Source: an uncultured Bacteroidales bacterium
Lineage (GTDB): Bacteria > Bacteroidota > Bacteroidia > Bacteroidales > UBA932
DNA: 54,324 nucleotides
Reading direction: 5' to 3'
Assembly (NCBI GenBank): GCA_947302825.1
Contig: CAMYWP010000002.1
Coordinates: forward strand, 1-54,324
Part shown: one piece after another, positions 18,061 to 26,513 of the stretch
How the letters are laid out: every line of letters begins with the position of its first letter
How positions within the stretch are numbered: position 1 is the stretch's first letter
The notes under the pieces: generated by a model
What the model saw: only the letters and a program-made list of their open reading frames with translations
Told to the model about the DNA's origin: nothing
The model's database searches: none
Position numbers and translations under genes: made by a program

Positions 18061-18804
18061 ATGGAATATAACGTGAAAGTGTGGCGTCAGAAGAACGCCA
18101 AAGCCAAGGGTCACTTCGAGACCTATCATGTCACCGACGTGGAAGAGGACGCCTCCTTCCTCGAAATGCTGGACATCCTGAACGACCAGCTCATCCGCAA
18201 GGGCGTGGAGCCCATCGCCTTCGACCACGACTGCCGCGAAGGCATCTGCGGTGCCTGTTCCCTGTATGTCGACGGCCGTGCCCACGGTCCGGACGACCAG
18301 GTGACCACCTGCCAGCTGTTCATGCGTCATTTCAAACCCGGCGCCACCATTACCGTGGAGCCTTGGCGCAGCGGCGCTTTCCCGGTTATCAAGGACCTGA
18401 TGGTGGATCGTACCGCCTTCGACAAGATCATGCAGGCCGGTGGTTTCATCACCGTACGTGCCGGTAGTGCCCAGGACGGTAACTCTATCCTGATTCCGCA
18501 CGACGATGCAGAACTGTCCATGGATGCTGCAGCCTGCGTAGGTTGCGGTGCCTGTGTAGCTACTTGTAAGAATGGATCGGCCATGCTGTTCGTGGCAGCC
18601 CGCGTGAGCTCCCTGGCCCTGCTGCCGCAGGGTAAGCCGGAAGCTGCCCGCCGTGCCCGTGCCATGGTGGCCAAGATGGATGAACTGGGCTTCGGTAACT
18701 GCACCAACACCCGCGCCTGCGAAATGGAGTGCCCGAAACACGTGACCATCGACCATATTGCCCGTCTGAACCGCGAATATCTGAAAGCCAAATTCAGCGA
18801 GTAA
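18061..18804 (+). CDS. sdhB: Succinate dehydrogenase/fumarate reductase iron-sulfur subunit
   Basis: A 247-residue electron-transfer subunit linking the flavoprotein to the membrane quinone site. The [2Fe-2S] ligands are in CREGICGAC (C58, C63, C66) plus the cysteine of QVTTCQ. The [4Fe-4S] cluster is bound by [11 protein letters not shown] near 159-169. The [3Fe-4S] cluster uses the cysteines of [15 protein letters not shown] near the C-terminus. All cluster ligands appear present. It follows sdhA by 8 bases and is closed by a strong terminator. The quinone-binding membrane anchor it must dock onto is not encoded in this window. Confidence 0.95.
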   Translation: MEYNVKVWRQKNAKAKGHFETYHVTDVEEDASFLEMLDILNDQLIRKGVEPIAFDHDCREGICGACSLYVDGRAHGPDDQVTTCQLFMRHFKPGATITVEPWRSGAFPVIKDLMVDRTAFDKIMQAGGFITVRAGSAQDGNSILIPHDDAELSMDAAACVGCGACVATCKNGSAMLFVAARVSSLALLPQGKPEAARRARAMVAKMDELGFGNCTNTRACEMECPKHVTIDHIARLNREYLKAKFSE

Positions 18805-18823
18805 TACTCCATTTTTATATTTT

Positions 18824-18858
18824 AAAGTGCCCAACCGTAATGGTTAGGGCACTTTTTT
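18824..18858 (+). terminator. Rho-independent terminator after sdhB
   Basis: AAAGTGCCC-AACC pairs with GGTT-a-GGGCACTTT around a GTAAT loop, with one bulged A, and ends in six T residues. It lies 20 bases after the sdhB stop and is the clearest intrinsic terminator in the window. Confidence 0.85.
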
Positions 18859-19154
18859 CGTTCTTTTTTATATATAATGTAAAAAAAATATTCTTAAAAA
18901 TTATAAGTAAAAATACGGATAAAAAAGAAGATTATAAGTTTCAAACCCTAAAAATATTTTTAAAAAAATATATTATAGGTGTAAATCCTTATTATATAGC
19001 AGCCAAACTATTTTCGAAAGGACTTGCAAAATTGAAATTGTTTTCCAAACTTTGCAACCAAGTTTCGTTTTTTGGTTACGAAGCTTGTAGTGTATTCAGA
19101 TGCAAAGACAAAAATTTGTATCAATATTTATGTTTAACTAATCTTATCGTGCTT
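18859..19154 (+). promoter_or_regulatory. Long AT-rich leader of SusC/SusD locus 1
   Basis: About 300 gene-free bases between the sdhB terminator and the first SusC gene. The left half is nearly all A and T. The right half holds complementary words (TTGCAAA 19024-19030 with TTTGCAA 19051-19057; AACCAA 19056-19061 with TTGGTT 19072-19077) that could form mutually exclusive hairpins. No perfect TAnnTTTG element was found, so the promoter is unassigned. An upstream in-frame extension of the SusC frame into this region is not coding-like. Confidence 0.4.
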
Positions 19155-22100
19155 ATGAAAAAAATCCGTATTTTTTTCGCAGCTATGGTAATGCTGGCCC
19201 TTTCCGTGGCCGCCGCCGCACAGAATATTTCTGTGAAAGGTACGGTGAAGGATACGGCCGGTGAAGGCATCGTGGGAGCCAACATCATCCTGAAAGGCAA
19301 CCGCACTGTCTATACCATGACCGACCTGAACGGTGCATTCACCTTGAGTGTGCCTTCAAATGGCGTGCTGGAAGTGCTGTGCATGGGTTACCAGGGACAG
19401 GAAGTTCCGGTGAACGGACGTGCTTCCATCGATGTGGTCCTTTTGGATGACAGCCAACTTCTGGACGAGACCATCGTAGTTGCCTACGGTACGGCTACCA
19501 AGAGCTCCTTTACGGGTTCTGCCGCCGTGGTGGACAGCGAGACCATCTCCAAGAAACTGTCTTCCAAGGTGACCTCCGCTCTGGCCGGTACCACCCCTGG
19601 TGTGCAGATCATCTCCTCCAGCGGTGACCCTACCGGTGGCAGCCCCACCATCCGCATCCGTGGTATCGGTTCCATGAATGCAAGCTCCAGCCCGCTCATC
19701 GTTGTAGATGGCGTTCCCTATGAAGGAGAAATCTCCGACATCAACCCGAGCGACGTTGAGTCCATGTCTGTCCTGAAGGATGCCGCTGCTTCCGCCATTT
19801 ACGGTCACCGCGGCGCCAATGGTGTTATTATCATCACCACCAAGAAAGGCCAGTCCGGTGAAGCTACCGTGCGTTTCGACGCCCGTTGGGGTTCCAACTC
19901 CCGCCTGATTCCCAATTACGATGTAATTACGGATCCGGCCGAGTACTATGAGACTTATTATAAGCTCATGTACAACAAGTACCTCTATAGCGGTCACACC
20001 GTGGCAGAGTCCTACGCCTACGCCGACAACAACCTCTTCAACGAGAAGAACGGCGGTCTGGGTTATCAGGTTTACACCGTTCCGGATGGTCAGAAACTCA
20101 TCGGTACCAACTTCAAGATCAACCCCAACGCTACGCTGGGTTATTCCGACGGTGAGTACTACTATCAGCCGGACGACTGGTACAAGGAGACCTTCCACAA
20201 TTCTTTCCGTCAGGAATACAACGTGAGCGCCAGCGGCGCCTCCGACCGCTTTAATTATTATGCGGGCGTGAGCTACCTGAACGATGGTGGTATCGTGTAC
20301 AACTCCGGTTATCAGCGTTATACCGCCCGTTTGAACGCCGAATACCAGGTGAAGGAATGGATCCGCTTCGTGACCAACATGAGCTATTCCTATTCCGATT
20401 CCAACAACGTATCCTCCGGTTCCTGGGGTTCCTCCGGCAACGCTTTCTACATTGCCAACAATATCGGCCCCATCTATCCGCTGTATGTGCGTAAAGTGGA
20501 CGAGAGAGGCAATCCTTACCTCTATCAGGAAAGCGGTCGTCAGATCTACGACTCCAATAATACCAACTTCACCCGTCCGAACTTCGTAGGTAATGCCGTG
20601 CGTGACCTCTACAACGACGTGAAGAAGTCCTACGCCGACGTTCTGGTGGGCAAGTGGGGCCTGGTCCTCACTCCTGTCAAGGGCCTCACCCTGAATGCCA
20701 ACGTGGGTCTCACCAACGACAACACCCGTTACAACAATCTGTACAGCGTGTTCGGTTCCGCTTCCGGTGTGGATGGTTCCGTTTCCGTGGGCCACAGCCG
20801 TATGTTCAGCGTGAACCAGCAGTATCTGGCCGAATACAAGTTCGACATCGCCGAAAAGAATCATTTCGATATCCTGGCCGGTTACGAGCAGTACGATCGT
20901 AAGACCCAGAGCATCGACGGTTCCAACGACCACCTCTTCAATCCCAATATCGGTGAAATCAACAACGCCGACGGTACCGAAAGCCGCGCCGTTTCCTCTT
21001 CGTCTTCCACTTATATGACGGAAGGTTTCCTGGCCCGCCTGCAGTACGACTACGATGGCCGCATCTTCGGTTCCGCTTCGTTCCGTCGCGATGCTTCTTC
21101 CCGCTTCGCCAAGGGTCACCGCTGGGGTAACTTCTGGAGCGTGGGCGGCGCCTGGCTCATCAGCAAGGAAAGCTGGTTCAACGCCCCTTGGGTGAACATG
21201 CTCAAACTGAAGATGAGCTATGGTGAACAGGGTAACGACGGCCTGGGCTCCGACTTCCCGTATTCCGACCAGTACCGTCACTCCTACGACGGCACCGACT
21301 ATGCCATCTCCCTCTCCTATAAGGGTAATGAAAACCTGACTTGGGAAACCAACATGTCCTTCAACGCCGGTGTCGATTTCGAATTATTCAACGGTTATCT
21401 CAACGGTACCCTCGAGTACTTCAACCGTGACACCAAGGACCTGCTCTATTCCAAGGACGTGCCTTATTCCGCTGGTAACCCCACCGGTAAGGTTCCCGTG
21501 AACGTGGGTTCCATCCGCAACCGCGGTTTCGAAGGTTCCTTGGACGGCGCCATCATCAAGACCCGCAACGTGAACTGGAACTGGAACATCAACCTGAGCC
21601 ACTACACCAACACCATCCTCAGCCTGGATGAAAGCGTATCTGAAAAAGGTATCCGCGGTTCCAACTTTATTTATAAGATCGGCGGTTCCCTGTACGACGC
21701 TTATATGTACAAATACGCTGGCGTAGACCAGAACACCGGTCAGGCCCTGTATTGGAAGCACATCGACGAGGTAAAGGATGCCAACGGCAACGTTACTACC
21801 GAGGCTTCCGACGAGACCACCGCCGTGTTCTCCGACGCTACCCGTTACGAACTGGGTTCCGTCCTTCCTAAGCTCTATGGCGGTTTCGGTACCAGCCTGA
21901 ACGCTTACGGCATCGACTTCTCTATCCAGTGCTCCTTCCAGCTGGGCGGTAAGTACTACGATGGTAACTACCAGCAGCTCATGTGGACCCAGGCTTCTGC
22001 CGGCCAGGCTTGGCACAAGGATGTCCTGAAGTCCTGGACTCCTGAGAATCCCAACACCGATATTCCTCGTATGGACGGTGACACCCAGGTGGCCCAGAGC

Positions 22101-22367
22101 GCCGTGGATCGTTTCTTCGTAAGCTCCAACTACCTGAGCGTTAACAACGTAACCCTTGGTTACACCCTGCCCACCAACTGGACCAAGAAGATTAAGATTT
22201 CTTCTTTCCGTGTCTATGTTGCTGGTGAAAACCTGGCTGTGGTCTCTGCCCGTAAGGGTCTGGATCCCCGCAACGCTTTCGGTCTGGGCTCCTTCACTAT
22301 GGCCCAGGGTTCCTCTTCCTACGGTGCCATGCGTACCATCACCGGAGGTATCACTCTCACGTTCTAA
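19155..22367 (+). CDS. SusC/RagA-family TonB-linked outer-membrane protein (locus 1)
   Basis: A 1070-residue TonB-dependent transporter. The signal peptide (MKKIRIFFAAMVMLALSVAAAAQ) fixes the start at 19155. A carboxypeptidase-regulatory-like domain follows (VKGTVKDTAGEGIVGANI, residues about 25-110), then the plug (ETIVVAYGTATKSSFTGS, TIRIRGIGSMN, SPLIVVDGVPYEG, SVLKDAAASAIYGHRGANGV) and a 22-strand barrel ending ITGGITLTF. No N-terminal STN signalling domain is present. With the following SusD it forms a pedal-bin importer in the outer membrane. Codon use is highly biased, suggesting strong expression. The neighbouring subtilase makes oligopeptides a plausible substrate. Confidence 0.95.
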   Translation: MKKIRIFFAAMVMLALSVAAAAQNISVKGTVKDTAGEGIVGANIILKGNRTVYTMTDLNGAFTLSVPSNGVLEVLCMGYQGQEVPVNGRASIDVVLLDDSQLLDETIVVAYGTATKSSFTGSAAVVDSETISKKLSSKVTSALAGTTPGVQIISSSGDPTGGSPTIRIRGIGSMNASSSPLIVVDGVPYEGEISDINPSDVESMSVLKDAAASAIYGHRGANGVIIITTKKGQSGEATVRFDARWGSNSRLIPNYDVITDPAEYYETYYKLMYNKYLYSGHTVAESYAYADNNLFNEKNGGLGYQVYTVPDGQKLIGTNFKINPNATLGYSDGEYYYQPDDWYKETFHNSFRQEYNVSASGASDRFNYYAGVSYLNDGGIVYNSGYQRYTARLNAEYQVKEWIRFVTNMSYSYSDSNNVSSGSWGSSGNAFYIANNIGPIYPLYVRKVDERGNPYLYQESGRQIYDSNNTNFTRPNFVGNAVRDLYNDVKKSYADVLVGKWGLVLTPVKGLTLNANVGLTNDNTRYNNLYSVFGSASGVDGSVSVGHSRMFSVNQQYLAEYKFDIAEKNHFDILAGYEQYDRKTQSIDGSNDHLFNPNIGEINNADGTESRAVSSSSSTYMTEGFLARLQYDYDGRIFGSASFRRDASSRFAKGHRWGNFWSVGGAWLISKESWFNAPWVNMLKLKMSYGEQGNDGLGSDFPYSDQYRHSYDGTDYAISLSYKGNENLTWETNMSFNAGVDFELFNGYLNGTLEYFNRDTKDLLYSKDVPYSAGNPTGKVPVNVGSIRNRGFEGSLDGAIIKTRNVNWNWNINLSHYTNTILSLDESVSEKGIRGSNFIYKIGGSLYDAYMYKYAGVDQNTGQALYWKHIDEVKDANGNVTTEASDETTAVFSDATRYELGSVLPKLYGGFGTSLNAYGIDFSIQCSFQLGGKYYDGNYQQLMWTQASAGQAWHKDVLKSWTPENPNTDIPRMDGDTQVAQSAVDRFFVSSNYLSVNNVTLGYTLPTNWTKKIKISSFRVYVAGENLAVVSARKGLDPRNAFGLGSFTMAQGSSSYGAMRTITGGITLTF

Positions 22368-22385
22368 TCTAAATGAGATTGAGAT

Positions 22386-24041
22386 ATGAAACTGAATAAA
22401 TTATACTTCGCTATTGTTGCCGTAGCCGTTGCCCTTGCTTCTTGCTCCAAGATTGACCGGATCGTTCCCGAGGGCGGCACGCTGCTCGCTTCTCAGGTGC
22501 AGGAAACCAACGCGATCATCCCTTCGCGTGCTTCCGCATCCTTCAACGGCATGTTCACTGCTATCGGCCAGCCTTGCAAGATGTACGATACGCCGGACGA
22601 CTGGGAGTTCCTGATGATTCTGTTCTGCAACGATCTGGAAGGCGCCGATGCCCTGATCGCCGACAGCGGTTATAACTGGTTCTCCGTTTGCGGTGAGTAT
22701 TCTTCCCGTAACAATACCTACCGTAACCCGGCCATCCGTTATCGTGCTCCTTATAACATGATCGGTGACGTGAACACCTTCCTGGCAGGTTTCGCCGAGG
22801 ATGTGGATGATCCCGCCCTCCTGAACATGATTGCCCAGGCCCGCGTCCTGCGCGCCTATTCCTACATGATGCTGGCTCCCCAGTATCAGTTCGCTCCGCT
22901 TACCCAGACTTCTGAGGGTAAGGGCGCCGACCTCCCCTGCGTTCCGCTGGTGACCCCCAACACCGAGGATTTCACCAACAACCCCCGCGCTACCGTGAAG
23001 GAAGTCTATGACTTCGTTCTGGAAGACCTGGACTATGCCGTCGCAAATCTGGAGGGCGCCACCCGTACTTCCAAGATGTACATCGACGCCAATGTGGCCC
23101 ATGGCCTCCGCGCCCGCGTACACCTGCTGCTGGGTAACTGGGATCAGGCTTACAACGATGCCGTGGCTGCTGCCAGTGGCTATGAGCCCGCTACCATCGC
23201 CGAGGTTTCCAAGCCCGCTTTCTATGACATCAACGAGCACAACTGGATCTGGGGTTATGACATGGCCGACGGTTATCCTAACTACATTGCCAACAATGTA
23301 CGCGGTAACGGTCTGTATGCCACCACTTCTTCCTGGCTCCGTTCCTTCTCCAACAACGGTTATGCTCCTGCTTGCCAGTGCTACACCTGCATCAACAGTC
23401 TGCTTTGGAACAAGATTCCCGCTACCGACGTCCGCAAGGGCTGGTGGGTGGACGAGAACCTGGATTCCCCGCTGCTGGACGGTCTCGCATGGCCCGGTTT
23501 CCCGGATGTAGCCAACGCCGATGACGGTGACAACAAGCTGGCTTTCCTCCCTTACACCAATGTGAAGTTCGGTGCCTGGTCCATTGCTAACGTAATCAAC
23601 GAGGAAGATATGCCTCTGATGCGTGTTGAGGAAATGATCCTTATCCAGGCCGAGGCCAAGGCCCACACCGATGCCGGTACCGCCACCTCTATCCTGGAGA
23701 ACTTCGTGCAGACCTACCGTGATCCTGCTTATAAGGTTAATGCCGGTGGCCGCACCCTCCTGGATGAAATCTGGTTCCAGCGTCGTATTGAACTCTGGGG
23801 TGAAGGTTTCGGCGTGTTCGACAACCTCCGTCTGGACAAGCCCATCGTTCGTTCCCATGGCGCCGGCACTTCCAATATTGCCGATGCTTTCCGCTTCAAC
23901 CTGGATTCTCAGGATCCTTGGCTGAGGATGCGTTTCCCGCAGGGCGAAATGAATACCAACTTCGGTATCGTGGACAACCAGGGTGGCCAGCAGCCTACCA
24001 TCGATATGAACCCCGGCCTGCGTGACGGTGTTACTGACTAA
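22386..24041 (+). CDS. SusD/RagB-family surface lipoprotein (locus 1)
   Basis: A 551-residue lipoprotein with lipobox VALASC (Cys20), exported to the cell surface where it caps the SusC barrel and captures substrate. TPR-like helices typical of SusD are visible, for example NMIAQARVLRAYSYMML near residue 145 and AHGLRARVHLLLGNWDQAYNDA near 240. The C-terminal signature region includes LMRVEEMILIQAEAKAH and LLDEIWFQRRIELWGEGFGVFDNLR. It lies 18 bases after susC and 17 before the next lipoprotein, so all three form one operon. Confidence 0.93.
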   Translation: MKLNKLYFAIVAVAVALASCSKIDRIVPEGGTLLASQVQETNAIIPSRASASFNGMFTAIGQPCKMYDTPDDWEFLMILFCNDLEGADALIADSGYNWFSVCGEYSSRNNTYRNPAIRYRAPYNMIGDVNTFLAGFAEDVDDPALLNMIAQARVLRAYSYMMLAPQYQFAPLTQTSEGKGADLPCVPLVTPNTEDFTNNPRATVKEVYDFVLEDLDYAVANLEGATRTSKMYIDANVAHGLRARVHLLLGNWDQAYNDAVAAASGYEPATIAEVSKPAFYDINEHNWIWGYDMADGYPNYIANNVRGNGLYATTSSWLRSFSNNGYAPACQCYTCINSLLWNKIPATDVRKGWWVDENLDSPLLDGLAWPGFPDVANADDGDNKLAFLPYTNVKFGAWSIANVINEEDMPLMRVEEMILIQAEAKAHTDAGTATSILENFVQTYRDPAYKVNAGGRTLLDEIWFQRRIELWGEGFGVFDNLRLDKPIVRSHGAGTSNIADAFRFNLDSQDPWLRMRFPQGEMNTNFGIVDNQGGQQPTIDMNPGLRDGVTD

Positions 24042-24058
24042 TTAAAACTCAGACACGT

Positions 24059-26437
24059 ATGAAAAAGATTATCAATATCATTTCTTTGGTAGCAGTAGCA
24101 GCCTTCACCCTGATTTCCTGCCAGAAACAGGTGGAGCCTCATCAGCCCGGTCCGGCCGAGGTAAGCGGTTGCTATGGCGTGTACTTCCCCACTCAGGCTG
24201 CCTCTGGAAGCCATGTCTTCAGCCCAGTAGAGGATCCTAGCATTGAGATTACGCTGGCCCGTACCAATACCAGTGGCGCCATTACCGTTCCCGTGAAGAC
24301 CACCGTTTCCCAGGATGGCATCTTCACCGTGGGCGCAGCCACCTTTGCCGACGGTCAGGATGAGACCACCTTCACGGTGCGTTTCGACGGCGCCGAAGAA
24401 GGCACTACCTACAGCGCCAGCTTCGAGATCGACGACAATCAGTATGCCTCCATGTACAATTCCAACCCCATTGCTCTGGACTTTAGCGTAATGCGTGTGG
24501 AAATGAAGACCTTCAAGACTGCCGATGGATCCAAGGACGCTTCCATTACCTTCACCGATAAGGATTTTTGGGGAGAGGTTCATGACGATTGCTACATTCA
24601 ATACTACGAAGTAGACGGTGTACGTTATTGTGAAACCATCGGTGGTAAACCGGTGGGTGAAGCATCGGAAGGCATAGGTCCTTGGGGTACCGATGTCCAG
24701 CTGAAGTTCAAATGGTATACCAAGAAAACCATCACTGTTAATGATGTAGACTATCAGTGGATTGAAGTTGAGGCCCAGTATCATGGTTGGGAATCTTCCG
24801 GTAATCCAGTCTATTTTGGCGACTACTTCCACATGCGCGCCGACATGGGTCTGAGCAACGGCAGCTACACCAGCTCTTATGACAGATATGTCAATGCAGG
24901 TGATGGTTATCTGCCCAGCTACTATGATGGTAATGGTGGATTTATCTTCAACATGGCCTATTGGATCCATGGCACTACCAGCTGGTATGGTTATCAGAAC
25001 AACGCCCCTGTGGGTATCGCCGAAGGCTTTTCTCGAGTAGACTATAGTCTCAGCATCGAAGCCGATTATTCGGAGCAAGGCGAGACTCCCATTTACGTTG
25101 AAGCCGGTGTGGATGTGGCCGCTCTCAGGTATGCCGTATATGAGGGTGAACTCACCGCCACTCAGATAGCCAACAAGACCGAAGCTATCATCAGCGGTGC
25201 CGATCCCAGCGAAATTTTCTCCGACTTCGAGTATGACGAGGAAAATGAGGAACTCTATGCTGTTTTCGGCGTATCTCCTGAAACTACCGGTATCTATACC
25301 CTGGTAGCCGTGGCTTACGATGAAAGTGCCAACCCGCAGACCAGCGCCAGCGTGACCTTCACGCACATTGCCGGCGGCGACACTGAGAAATACGCCGTAG
25401 ACCTGTCCGTATTTACAGAGGCCACCCCTGCCCGCTATAAGGATTTCACCGAGTATGATTCCTTCGCTTTCGGCATCCTTGGTTCCGATATTACGGAAGC
25501 ACATGCTGCCATTGTGGAAGCATCCAAACTCTCCGCTACATTCCTGGCCGAGCTTAAGGAAGACTCCTCCTATGCCATGCCCGAAAGTGTCATCGACAGG
25601 ATTAACGGTGTTGGCGGCTACTACACTGTTGCCACCGATCTGGATCCGGGTACTCAGTATGCCGTTGTGGTTTGGGCCACCAATGGCTACGAAGACACCT
25701 TTGATTACGATGTCTATACGACCACAGCCATTCCTGAAAACTGGAATCCGATTGGAACCGGTTACTATACCGATGACTTCTTCACCACCTTCTTCAACGT
25801 GGATCCTCAGACCATGGAAGTGGAGATGGCTCAGAGCGAAGACGATCCTACCCGTTTCAAGATGATCTATCCTTACGATGGTAAGTATCCGTACAACGCC
25901 GAAGGAGACTGGGATGAAAGCAAGTCTTATGACATTGTGTTCACCATTCCTGACAGCAAGCATGTGTACATCCTTCCTCAGAAGATTGGTGTTGACTGGG
26001 GTTATGGCATGTTCTCCATCGCCAGCATGGCCGGCCGTTATGTAGCAGCCGGATACTCGGTCGACGAGATTGAAGGAGCCGGTGTTCCTTTCGGTGTTCT
26101 TGAGAACGGTGTGATTACCTTCCCGGATCCCGACGGACATTCCCTGCTCATCTCCATGGCCGGGTATAAAGATGGTGCCTGGTATTATGCCAACAGCAAC
26201 GATGCTTGCCAGATTGTGCTTCCTGAAAACGTAAGCCTGTCTTCCGCACCTGTTGCCCAGAAGGCCCAAAAGCCTGCCGGCATGGTTACCACCAACCTGA
26301 AGGTTGCCACCGATGTCCAGAGCGTGTTCGAGCGTGATCCCAAGCCCGTAAAGGCCCAGGTGAACGTTTCCTTCGAGCGCAAGCAGAATAAGAACAACAG
26401 GACCCTTGTTCCTGCTCAGAAGGACATCCGTAAGTAG
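24059..26437 (+). CDS. Large multi-domain surface lipoprotein of SusCD locus 1
   Basis: A 792-residue lipoprotein (lipobox TLISC) with a mainly beta mature chain. The N-terminal ~110 residues (CYGVYFPTQAASG, then PSIEITLARTNTSGAITVPV) resemble a Calx-beta/DUF4843-like domain common in Bacteroidetes surface lipoproteins. Two fibronectin-III-like units follow around residues 330-440 (GIYTLVAVAYDES) and 450-560 (LDPGTQYAVVVWATNGY). A C-terminal beta domain (about 565-720) and a basic, disordered tail (FERKQNKNNRTL) end the protein. No catalytic motif is seen. It occupies the SusE/SusF position, so substrate binding at the cell surface is the likely role. Codon use is less biased than in susCD. 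Confidence 0.72.
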   Translation: MKKIINIISLVAVAAFTLISCQKQVEPHQPGPAEVSGCYGVYFPTQAASGSHVFSPVEDPSIEITLARTNTSGAITVPVKTTVSQDGIFTVGAATFADGQDETTFTVRFDGAEEGTTYSASFEIDDNQYASMYNSNPIALDFSVMRVEMKTFKTADGSKDASITFTDKDFWGEVHDDCYIQYYEVDGVRYCETIGGKPVGEASEGIGPWGTDVQLKFKWYTKKTITVNDVDYQWIEVEAQYHGWESSGNPVYFGDYFHMRADMGLSNGSYTSSYDRYVNAGDGYLPSYYDGNGGFIFNMAYWIHGTTSWYGYQNNAPVGIAEGFSRVDYSLSIEADYSEQGETPIYVEAGVDVAALRYAVYEGELTATQIANKTEAIISGADPSEIFSDFEYDEENEELYAVFGVSPETTGIYTLVAVAYDESANPQTSASVTFTHIAGGDTEKYAVDLSVFTEATPARYKDFTEYDSFAFGILGSDITEAHAAIVEASKLSATFLAELKEDSSYAMPESVIDRINGVGGYYTVATDLDPGTQYAVVVWATNGYEDTFDYDVYTTTAIPENWNPIGTGYYTDDFFTTFFNVDPQTMEVEMAQSEDDPTRFKMIYPYDGKYPYNAEGDWDESKSYDIVFTIPDSKHVYILPQKIGVDWGYGMFSIASMAGRYVAAGYSVDEIEGAGVPFGVLENGVITFPDPDGHSLLISMAGYKDGAWYYANSNDACQIVLPENVSLSSAPVAQKAQKPAGMVTTNLKVATDVQSVFERDPKPVKAQVNVSFERKQNKNNRTLVPAQKDIRK

Positions 26438-26456
26438 TTTAAACTATTGATTCTGC

Positions 26457-26496
26457 GACAATTGAGACCCGGCGTGAAGTCGCCGGGCCTCTTGTC
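26457..26496 (+). other. GC-rich hairpin between locus 1 lipoprotein and subtilase
   Basis: CCCGGCG/CGCCGGG with a TGAAGT loop, extended outward by GAG/CTC and GACAA/TTGTC with small bulges. It sits in the 76-base gap before the subtilase. It lacks a following T run, so it may be a processing or partial-termination site that lowers expression of the downstream genes relative to susCD, not a full terminator. Confidence 0.55.
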
Positions 26497-26513
26497 GTAA
26501 AAAAGAAAAGCCA

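Noticed and set aside
18729-19154. Upstream in-frame extension of the first SusC gene
   Set aside because: It would start inside sdhB, cross a terminator and an AT-rich leader, and bury the signal peptide that begins at 19155.
24038-26269. 743-codon open frame antisense to the locus 1 lipoprotein
   Set aside because: The sense frame has a signal peptide, lipobox and operon spacing; the antisense frame has none of these.
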